NCBI GenBank assembly: GCA_937892095.1
Contig: CALAVC010000149.1
Span: forward strand, 1-6,684
Length of the DNA: 6,684 nt
Origin: an uncultured Bacteroidales bacterium
GTDB lineage: Bacteria > Bacteroidota > Bacteroidia > Bacteroidales > Marinilabiliaceae
Direction: 5' to 3'
Shown: positions 1-5,641 of the stretch, in pieces
How positions within the stretch are numbered: the stretch's first letter is position 1
How the letters are laid out: each line of letters starts with the position of its first letter
Translations under genes and position numbers: made by a program
The notes under the pieces: generated by a model
Told to the model about the DNA's origin: nothing
Databases searched by the model: none
What the model saw: the letters and a program-made list of their open reading frames with translations, nothing else

Positions 1-488
1 GCATAGGCGCAAAAGAAGTTCGAGTCGTTGACCACGTGTAGGTCTACTGTCGGTCGGCGTCCGCCGTCGGTGCGCGTCAGTGCAAGCAAAAACTGTGGAT
101 TGTTGTCGTCGGCAGCGTCGGTTTCGTATTCGTAGACAGGTTCTTTCGGTGCGTCGGGTGTCGATTTGCTTGTGAGGAGTGGTATGGTTACGTTGTCTTC
201 TTCTTCGTCGGGGTCGGTTGTTTCCTCGTCAGCCTTGATGCGCTCGCGCCAGCTGCCCGATGTGGGGAGTGGACGTTCTGCTTTTTTGCGCTCGGGTTCT
301 TTATGCCCCATTGCCATTGTGCGGTCGTCTGTGTCGTTGACGCGCACCACTTCGCTTATTTGTGTTGGGATTTCGAAGCCATCGGCGTCTTCGACGTAGG
401 CTATGCGACCTTCGATGCGTGACACGCGTCCGCCACCTTCTTCGCTAAGAAAACGGACCTTGTCGCCGACTTTTATGTTGTCTGCCAT
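1..488 (-). CDS. DUF2027 domain protein, N-terminal part (probable Smr-domain protein), cut by the window edge
   Basis: The frame opens at ATG 488 and runs 162 codons to the left edge without a stop, so the C-terminus is missing. Residues 5-50 form a small beta-barrel-like module with the pattern IKVGDKVRFLSEEGGG, then YVEDADGFEIP. This matches the start of Bacteroidetes DUF2027 proteins, which usually carry a C-terminal Smr (MutS2-type nuclease) domain; that part lies outside the window. Residues 52-130 are a long, charged, proline- and acid-rich linker with an acidic run near 92-99. Residues 131-162 (PQFLLALTRT, then VVNDSNFFCAY) resemble the second conserved block of the family. The cellular role is not established; a nucleic-acid-related function is inferred only from the expected Smr domain. 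No Shine-Dalgarno sequence precedes the ATG, as is usual in this phylum. The start is supported because the conserved block begins right after it. Confidence 0.8.
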   Translation of the reverse strand, partial: MADNIKVGDKVRFLSEEGGGRVSRIEGRIAYVEDADGFEIPTQISEVVRVNDTDDRTMAMGHKEPERKKAERPLPTSGSWRERIKADEETTDPDEEEDNVTIPLLTSKSTPDAPKEPVYEYETDAADDNNPQFLLALTRTDGGRRPTVDLHVVNDSNFFCAY

Positions 489-504
489 TATTGTCTGTGG
501 TTGA

Positions 505-540
505 TTAGCAATTTTTGCTAAGTGGTAAAGATAGCAAAAA
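505..540. repeat. Nested inverted repeats overlapping the candidate promoter
   Basis: Two perfect inverted repeats share one arm. The inner one is TTAGCAA (505-511), a 3-bp spacer, then TTGCTAA (515-521). The outer one is TTTTTGCTA (512-520), an 11-bp spacer, then TAGCAAAAA (532-540). The half-site TAGCAA therefore occurs three times in about 35 bp, in alternating orientation, around the promoter-like element at 526-533. This is the geometry of a repressor or activator operator. An RNA hairpin in the leader is an alternative if transcription starts further upstream. Confidence 0.45.
526..533 (-). promoter_or_regulatory. Candidate -7 promoter element upstream of the DUF2027 gene
   Basis: On the minus strand this reads TATCTTTA, one mismatch from the Bacteroidetes -7 consensus TAnnTTTG. 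It lies 38 bp before the ATG at 488, which would give a short 5' untranslated region. No clear -33 TTTG sits at the expected distance, so this is only a candidate. It lies between the two arms of an inverted repeat (512-520 and 532-540). Confidence 0.4.
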
Positions 541-614
541 GAATTTTTTGGCCATTAATTGAGTGTGTGGAAAATGCGGTATGGTGTGCCTTGTGTCGGT
601 AACTCTTATGCCCC

Positions 615-648
615 AAAAAAATATCCCGTCCTTTCGGGCGGGATATTT
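615..648 (-). terminator. Intrinsic terminator of the secreted-protein gene
   Basis: In minus-strand RNA, 10-bp arms (639-648 AAATATCCCG pairing with 619-628 CGGGATATTT) are extended by a C/A mismatch and two C-G pairs, and capped by a GAAA (GNRA) tetraloop. A run of seven U residues (621-615) forms the end of the stem and the tail. The hairpin begins 25 nt after the stop codon at 674, the normal place for a Rho-independent terminator. It should separate this gene from the downstream DUF2027 gene. Confidence 0.9.
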
Positions 649-673
649 GTGCTATTGAAGTAGACTATGTTGT

Positions 674-2524
674 TTACTTCTGAATGAATTTCTTGCCACC
701 TTTGATGACGATGCCTTTGTAGGCTGCGCCGACCTTCTGACCTTGGAGGTTGTAGACAGGTGCGTTGCTGTTGTTGTCGGCGTCAACAGTCTTGAGGGCT
801 GAAGTTTCTTCTTTCTCTACGCTTATCTTGACTGTTACGGCCTTTTCGGGCATGGTGAACGAGTGAGAGTTCTTGTTGTACGAAACCTCGGTGCCGTCGG
901 CGTCGGTTACGGTAACGGTAACTTTGCTCCACGCAATGTCGCCATTGTTCTTCGTAATCTTGACGAGGTCGCCAGCATAGGCATCTGTCGCTACGCTGAA
1001 GTCGGTTGCTTCTGCGTTCTCAACTGTGGTTGTTATGTCAAGACCCTTAGCAGAGAGGTAGTGAACAACAAGTACTACGCAAGGCTGAGTGCCTTTGTTC
1101 ATGAAGTTGAAGCTTGCTACGCCTTCGCCATTCTCACCGCGGAGGTCGAACACGCGGACGTCTGGTGTGTTGACGTGAGTCTTGCCTTCGCTGTCGATGA
1201 AGTTGTTCATGGGGATGGAGTCGCCGTAGGCTACGCCGTTGACGTTCTGCCAGTAGGTAGTGCCTGTGCCATTGGTGTAGCTGTAGATGGTTACGCGGAC
1301 AGCCTTCTTCGAGGTAGGCATGGTCAGGATGTTGTTGGCACCATTAGAGAGCTTGATGCTGTAGCTGATGGTGTCGCCAGCGCCAATGATAAGCGAGTCG
1401 GCTGCGAGGTAGGCTTTCTTGGCGGTTTGGCATTCGAGGCGGTAGCCATCGAGGAGGCTGATGTAGCCAAGTGTGCTTTCGTCGGCAACGGCAAGGTAGT
1501 CAAAGTTCGCGAGTTTGGTGTTGAAGTAAATCGTGTCGGAGCTTTCGCCTTCAACTTTGGCAACTGCGCTGTTTACCGTAATCTCGGTTATGCCCGATTT
1601 CTTGCTCTCGATGCGGTAGGCACGTGCTTGTAGCTTCTGACCATTCTCGAAGTAGGTTATTGGCGACTTGTAGACGTTCCACGTTGTGCCCTCGTCGAGC
1701 GAGTATTCTATTGTGGTCTCTGCTTGCGAGCTCTTGAAAGCCACAGAGCCGTTTTGCTGATAGGCTTTTGGTGCATCGATAGTTGCATTTGTGAGAGCTA
1801 CGAAGAGAGAGCTCTTTGGTGAGCTGACGTAGTCTTCATTTGTCTCACTTGCGAAAGCCAAGGCTGTGATTGTCTCGTCTTCGGTGATTGTGAAAGAAGC
1901 CGTGTACTCATGTTCTACGAGGTTTCCTTCTTCGTCTTTGTCGCTTGCAAGCGTGTACAGAATCTTTTCTGCGTACTCAACGCTGCTAATGGTTATCTCA
2001 CCAGTAGCTTTGTCTGCGCTGATTTCGGGCAGTTTGAGGATTGTCTTTGGTTTGCCCGTGAGGACAAAGCTAACGAGGTGGATACCTGTTTCTCCACTAC
2101 CACGTGTGATGGTGTGTGTACCGATAGCAACGTTTTCGATAGTGTAGACATAAACACCAAGTGTACCAGAATTCTCAAGTTTTTCGGGGAGAGGTAGCTC
2201 TTCGCCATCGAACTTGATGGTATTTGCACTCCAACCTGATTGAACGATGGTAACGGTTGCTTTGCCAGCGTTTATGAACTTGATTACGGTGCTTTTCTCC
2301 ATCTTCAAGCCATTGTTGAAGTCAGTACCATTGTAGGTGGCATCTTTGAATTTGTTGTTAAAATTATGGTTGCCTTCGAAAGTGAAAGGACCTTCTTCGG
2401 TAGCATTATCCGAATAGTTGTCTTTGCCACCATTAAAATCGACAGTGTACTTGTCGCCTATAGCTTGCGCAAATAGCAATGCTGGTAGCGCAAGAAGTAG
2501 GAAAGAAAGTAAAGTTTTTCTCAT
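674..2524 (-). CDS. Secreted multi-module beta-rich protein, no catalytic domain seen
   Basis: 616 residues from ATG 2524. A TTG two codons upstream (2530) is in frame, but the ATG places the signal peptide normally. Residues 1-21 are a signal peptide (MRKTLLSFLLLALPALLFAQ) with a likely signal peptidase I site after AQA. Residues about 25-158 look like a beta-sandwich of the kind attached to Prevotella glycan-active proteins (IKFDGEEL, later RGSGETGIH). About 165-245 and 250-322 resemble chitobiase/hexosaminidase C-terminal modules (LYTLASD...YTASFTITED; IEYSLDEGTTW...YKSPITYFENG). About 330-492 is another beta-rich region. About 495-570 resembles a divergent InlB-type repeat ending in FTMPEKAVTVKISV. 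The last 25 residues (VYNLQGQKVG...IKGGKKFIQK) form the short C-terminal tail frequent in Bacteroidales exported proteins, possibly sorting-related. A surface binding role is inferred; no ligand can be named. It is flanked by its own promoter candidate and terminator, so it is probably monocistronic. Confidence 0.85.
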   Translation of the reverse strand: MRKTLLSFLLLALPALLFAQAIGDKYTVDFNGGKDNYSDNATEEGPFTFEGNHNFNNKFKDATYNGTDFNNGLKMEKSTVIKFINAGKATVTIVQSGWSANTIKFDGEELPLPEKLENSGTLGVYVYTIENVAIGTHTITRGSGETGIHLVSFVLTGKPKTILKLPEISADKATGEITISSVEYAEKILYTLASDKDEEGNLVEHEYTASFTITEDETITALAFASETNEDYVSSPKSSLFVALTNATIDAPKAYQQNGSVAFKSSQAETTIEYSLDEGTTWNVYKSPITYFENGQKLQARAYRIESKKSGITEITVNSAVAKVEGESSDTIYFNTKLANFDYLAVADESTLGYISLLDGYRLECQTAKKAYLAADSLIIGAGDTISYSIKLSNGANNILTMPTSKKAVRVTIYSYTNGTGTTYWQNVNGVAYGDSIPMNNFIDSEGKTHVNTPDVRVFDLRGENGEGVASFNFMNKGTQPCVVLVVHYLSAKGLDITTTVENAEATDFSVATDAYAGDLVKITKNNGDIAWSKVTVTVTDADGTEVSYNKNSHSFTMPEKAVTVKISVEKEETSALKTVDADNNSNAPVYNLQGQKVGAAYKGIVIKGGKKFIQK

Positions 2525-2592
2525 CTGCAAAATGAAATTTAGTTAGAAATTTTGTTGTAGAGATGTGTTCTTATTTGAGCATATCTCTATAG

Positions 2593-2600
2593 CGAAGATA
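2593..2600 (-). promoter_or_regulatory. Candidate -7 promoter element for the secreted-protein gene
   Basis: The minus strand reads TATCTTCG, one mismatch from TAnnTTTG. It lies 68 bp before the ATG at 2524. A T-rich stretch (AATTTTC) lies about 20 bp further upstream at the -33 position but is not a clean TTTG. The AT-rich leader between this site and the ATG has no Shine-Dalgarno sequence. Confidence 0.4.
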
Positions 2601-2630
2601 GAATAATTTTAAAGAAAATTAGTAGTTTGG

Positions 2631-2669
2631 GTGGAAAATATTTGCAGAGCGAGTGGAATATATTTGCAG
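2631..2669. repeat. Pair of 17-bp direct repeats upstream of the secreted-protein promoter
   Basis: GTGGAAAATATTTGCAG (2631-2647) and GTGGAATATATTTGCAG (2653-2669) differ at one base and are spaced 22 bp start to start, about two helical turns. They lie upstream of the candidate promoter at 2593-2600, at roughly -45 to -85 from the implied transcription start. That position suits a pair of activator sites on one face of the DNA. Binding is an inference. Confidence 0.55.
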
Positions 2670-2715
2670 TAGGAGTTTTTTGGGGAGTGTTGGCATCACA
2701 CTTAAAGAATTTATC

Positions 2716-3212
2716 TTATAGGAGGGTGTGCAAGTAGCAGTTGAGGACGCGAGAATAATCTTTGTTTTTGTCTTTTTCTATGCCACGAAGTGTTCGACGG
2801 TATCGTGTCCAAGTGTCTTTGGCGTAATTGTATATGAAAGATTCTTGTATTGTCGGGAAGTTTTGAAAGGCTGCCATTATTGTTTTGTCTGAATATCTGT
2901 CGTTTTGTGCAGAATGTGTAATTTCCATAGTCAAAAGTGGAGAGGTTGGATTGGTTTTTCCCTTGTTATAATTTATCGATTTCCAAATGGATATATCGGG
3001 TGTAATTAGTAAGTTGTCAGACAGGCGTGTTTCGGTAAGAATGTTGGTTTTGCCAAACTTGGCAGCGTAGTTCAATGCTATCGCATTTGTATACCCTGAT
3101 GGTCGAAATGATTTGCAGAAGCCATTCCGAGCCCTTGATAATCGTTGGTGTAGAGAGAGACGATGTGTTTTATGTCTTCTGCTGTAAATGTGTATTCGTT
3201 CAGTATTGCCAT
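2716..3212 (-). pseudogene. Uma2-like (DUF820) nuclease-fold gene, broken by a one-base frameshift
   Basis: Translation from ATG 3212 starts plausibly (MAILNEYTFTAEDIKHIV, later YQGLGMASANHF) but hits TAG at 3078-3080 after 44 codons. The minus-1 frame reads on smoothly as RPSGYTNAIALNYAAKFGK and continues to TAA at 2716. Restoring one base near 3103-3108 gives a 165-residue protein. Its C-terminal part carries the Uma2-type pattern of the PD-(D/E)XK fold: PDISIW (D73), a hydrophobic strand ending TMEIT (E97), then NDRYSDK (K110) and FIYNYAKDTWTRYRR. Uma2-like proteins are small, often multicopy, and of unclear function. No slippery heptamer is visible at the shift, so programmed frameshifting is unlikely; a sequencing error remains possible. 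The only alternative start for the downstream part is TTG 3075, which would lose the N-terminal third. The region looks more AT-rich than the flanking genes, hinting at a different history. Confidence 0.7.
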
Positions 3213-3234
3213 TTAGATTTTGAATATATATGAT

Positions 3235-3260
3235 TAGAGACGCAAATATTTGCGTCTCTA
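3235..3260. repeat. Perfect 26-bp palindrome after ftsH
   Basis: Arms TAGAGACGCAAAT and ATTTGCGTCTCTA pair fully. In RNA this would give a hairpin of about 11 bp with a 4-nt loop. On the minus strand it begins 9 nt after the ftsH stop (3270), where a terminator would sit. However, the following bases (AATCATATATATTC) are not a U-tract, so it is not a classical intrinsic terminator. It could be an mRNA 3'-end stabiliser, a factor-assisted terminator, a protein-binding site, or one copy of a dispersed intergenic palindrome. Confidence 0.7.
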
Positions 3261-3269
3261 TGTGAAAAT

Positions 3270-5243
3270 TTATTCGTTTGTTACGTTTGGTTCACCTGTT
3301 GGCTCTGCTTCTTCGGGCAAGGGGTCGTTGGCCTCTTCGTCGGTCAGTAGCTCTTCGTGTCCCCAAGGTCGTGGACCAAATATGGCTTGCACGTCTTCGG
3401 TAAAGATTACTTCGCGTTCGAGCAGTAGTTCGGCCAGCTGTCGGTGCTTGTCGGCGTTTTCGCTGAGGATTCGTTTGGCGCGTTCGTATTGTTCGCTAAT
3501 GATATTGGAGACTTCTTCGTCGATAATCTTGGCACGTTCTTCGGAGTAGGGGCTACGGAAAGCGTAGTCGGTCTGACCCGTAGAGTCGTAGTAGCAGATG
3601 TTTGGCAGTCGGTCGCTCATGCCGTAGTAGGAGACCATGGCATAGGCTTGTCGGTTGACCTTTTCGAGGTCGTTGAGAGCGCCAGTGCCAATGCGTCCAA
3701 AAGTGAGATCTTCGGCAGCGCGTCCGCCCAGTGCAGAGCACATCTCGTCGAGCAAGTGTTCTTTGGTGGTTAGCTGTCGTTCTTCGGGCTGATACCATGC
3801 GGCTCCGAGTGCTTTGCCACGTGGGACTATTGTTACCTTGACAAGTGGGTGTGCGTATTGTAGAAGCCAGCTTATGGTGGCGTGCCCAGCCTCGTGAAAA
3901 GCTATGGTGCGTCGCTCTTCCTCGGTTACTATTTTGTTCTTCTTCTCGAGACCTCCTATGATGCGGTCTATTGCGTCTTGAAAGTCTTGTCGGTCGACTG
4001 CCGATTTTTGTTTGCGAGCGGCTGTCAGAGCGGCTTCGTTGCAGACGTTGGCAATGTCGGCACCCGAGAATCCGGGGGTCTGCTTGGCGAGGAACTTGCG
4101 GTCGAAGTCGGGCGCAAGTTTTAGTGGTCGTAGGTGTACGTTGAAGATGGCTGCACGTTCGTGTATGTCGGGCAGTTCGACTTGTATTTGTCTGTCGAAG
4201 CGCCCAGCTCGCATAAGGGCTCGGTCGAGAATCTCGGCACGGTTGGTGGCTGCAAGTATTATGACTCCGCTATTGCTACCGAAGCCGTCCATTTCTGTCA
4301 AGAGTTGGTTGAGGGTGTTCTCACGTTCTTCGTTGCTGGAGAATCCTCCGTTTTTGCCACGTGCGCGTCCGATGGCATCAATTTCGTCGATGAAGATTAT
4401 GCAAGGGGCTTTGCTCTTGGCTTTGGCGAAGAGGTCGCGAACACGACTTGCTCCGACGCCTACAAACATCTCGACGAAGTCGGAGCCAGACATGGAGAAG
4501 AATGGTACATTGGCTTCGCCAGCAACGGCTTTGGCAAGGAGCGTCTTGCCTGTGTCAGGAGGGCCTACGAGTAGGGCTCCACGAGGAATCTTGCCACCGA
4601 GTTCGGTATACTTGTCGGGGTGGCGAAGGAATTCGACAATCTCTTCGAGTTCTTGTTTTGCTCCGTCGAGACCTGCCACGTCTTTAAAACTGACGTTGAC
4701 CGTTGTGTCTTTGCCGACCTCTTTGGCACGCGAAGAACCAACTCCAAAAATGTTGCCGCCACCGCCCATGCGTCGGAACATAAAGTAGTAGATGGCAATG
4801 ATGAGAAGCACTGGCCACATGACTAAGAGTGTGTCGGAGAAGAAGTTGGTCCGTTGTTCATAGAAGATTGCAATGGGTTTGCCAGTCTTTTCTTCGGCCA
4901 CTTTGCGACTGTCTTCAAAACTGTCTATGGATGGCAAGTCGATGGTGAAGTGTGGTCCTTCTTTTGGCACAGCCACATCGGTCGTAAAAAGCGACTTGTA
5001 GTTGTCGACCGAGTCGGGGTTGACGTACACTTCGGCACGAAGTTCGTTGCGGACAACGACTATTTTCTCTATGCCCTGACGTCCGAGTAGTTCGCTGACG
5101 AACTTGCCGTAGGATAGCTGATGTGGTGCGCCACCAGTGTTGAACGCGCTAATGGCTATCAGTGCAGCCACAACGAGCCCATATATCCAATAGAAATTAA
5201 AACCTTTGCCGCTTTCGGGTCGTTTGTTGAGTAGGTCTGCCAT
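3270..5243 (-). CDS. ftsH: ATP-dependent zinc metalloprotease FtsH
   Basis: 657 residues, close to the roughly 640-700 usual for the family. FtsH is a hexameric inner-membrane AAA+ protease that extracts and degrades damaged or unassembled membrane proteins and some cytosolic regulators. Visible in order: first membrane segment about 18-34, periplasmic domain about 35-135, second membrane segment about 138-156, Gly-rich linker, AAA+ domain from about 184 with Walker A GPPDTGKT (227-234), pore loop FVG (260-262), Walker B IIFIDE (282-287), and second region of homology with arginine fingers R348 and R351. The protease domain has HEAGH (450-454) and a third zinc ligand D525 in TGALND. The C-terminal tail from about 628 is acidic. 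The oddity is D230 in Walker A, where nearly all FtsH proteins have glycine (GPPGTGKT); the GxxxxGKT signature itself is intact. The start lies 18 bp after the rsfS stop, without a Shine-Dalgarno sequence. Confidence 0.97.
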   Translation of the reverse strand: MADLLNKRPESGKGFNFYWIYGLVVAALIAISAFNTGGAPHQLSYGKFVSELLGRQGIEKIVVVRNELRAEVYVNPDSVDNYKSLFTTDVAVPKEGPHFTIDLPSIDSFEDSRKVAEEKTGKPIAIFYEQRTNFFSDTLLVMWPVLLIIAIYYFMFRRMGGGGNIFGVGSSRAKEVGKDTTVNVSFKDVAGLDGAKQELEEIVEFLRHPDKYTELGGKIPRGALLVGPPDTGKTLLAKAVAGEANVPFFSMSGSDFVEMFVGVGASRVRDLFAKAKSKAPCIIFIDEIDAIGRARGKNGGFSSNEERENTLNQLLTEMDGFGSNSGVIILAATNRAEILDRALMRAGRFDRQIQVELPDIHERAAIFNVHLRPLKLAPDFDRKFLAKQTPGFSGADIANVCNEAALTAARKQKSAVDRQDFQDAIDRIIGGLEKKNKIVTEEERRTIAFHEAGHATISWLLQYAHPLVKVTIVPRGKALGAAWYQPEERQLTTKEHLLDEMCSALGGRAAEDLTFGRIGTGALNDLEKVNRQAYAMVSYYGMSDRLPNICYYDSTGQTDYAFRSPYSEERAKIIDEEVSNIISEQYERAKRILSENADKHRQLAELLLEREVIFTEDVQAIFGPRPWGHEELLTDEEANDPLPEEAEPTGEPNVTNE

Positions 5244-5261
5244 GTGAACTGAGTGTGTGCG

Positions 5262-5630
5262 TTAGTCGAGGTCGGGAATGTCGGAGCGTTGCGCATCGCC
5301 CCACAGCGTTTCGAGGTTGTAGTATTCGCGGACTGGCTGCAAGAATATGTGAACCACGGTGTCGACGTAGTCGAGTAGAATCCATTGGGCGTTGGTGCGT
5401 CCTTCGTCGTGTCGTGGTTTTTCGCCAGTCAGTTCGAAGACCTTGTCCCATACGGAGTCGGCAGTGGCGTCGGTCTGTGTGGTGCTGGAGCAGTCGCAGA
5501 TGACGAAGTAGTCGGCAATGGCACCTTCGATGCCATGCATGTCAAGAATGCTGATGTTTTTGGCTTTATTGTCTTGCATGCCTTCGACAATGGCATTAAG
5601 TAGTGGTGTATGTGGCGTTGTTTGGCTCAT
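5262..5630 (-). CDS. rsfS: Ribosome silencing factor RsfS (Iojap/YbeB family)
   Basis: 122 residues, normal family length. RsfS binds ribosomal protein uL14 on the large subunit and blocks joining with the small subunit, lowering translation in starvation or stationary phase. Diagnostic stretches are visible: ADYFVICDCSSTTQTDATAD (about 39-58), GEKPRHDEGR (69-78), AQWILLDYVDTVVHIF (80-95), and REYYNLETLWGDA (100-112). The usual glycine of the FVIC-x-G-S-S motif is replaced by Cys in CDCSS; Asp or Cys variants around here are plausible in this lineage. ATG 5630 is 11 bp after the lon stop and the gene ends 18 bp before ftsH, so it probably sits in the middle of a lon-rsfS-ftsH transcript. Placement directly before ftsH is, to my knowledge, common in Bacteroidales. 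Confidence 0.95.
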   Translation of the reverse strand: MSQTTPHTPLLNAIVEGMQDNKAKNISILDMHGIEGAIADYFVICDCSSTTQTDATADSVWDKVFELTGEKPRHDEGRTNAQWILLDYVDTVVHIFLQPVREYYNLETLWGDAQRSDIPDLD

Positions 5631-5641
5631 TGGGGTGTGTG

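Noticed and set aside
863..1633. 256-codon open frame on the plus strand
   Set aside because: It is antisense to the secreted-protein gene, lacks recognisable domains, and its repetitive Val/Ala/Gly composition is the mirror of the sense codons. The sense frame has a signal peptide, modules and a terminator.
2525..2530. TTG start two codons upstream of the secreted-protein ATG
   Set aside because: ATG 2524 gives a normal signal peptide (MRKTLL...) and is the stronger start codon; the TTG would add only Met-Gln.
2659..2666. Plus-strand TATATTTG, a perfect match to the Bacteroidetes -7 consensus
   Set aside because: No -33 element at a suitable distance and no plus-strand gene downstream; it is part of the second direct repeat.
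2686..2702. Short hairpin (AGTGT...ACACT) after the Uma2-like gene
   Set aside because: Only 5 bp of stem with no U-tract on either strand, so not supportable as a terminator.
3078..3134. Programmed -1 frameshifting as an explanation for the split Uma2-like frame
   Set aside because: No X-XXY-YYZ slippery heptamer and no clear stimulatory structure in the overlap; a mutation or sequencing error is simpler.
4012..4788. 258-codon open frame on the plus strand
   Set aside because: It lies wholly antisense to the conserved ATPase region of ftsH and has a Ser/Arg-rich composition typical of a shadow frame.
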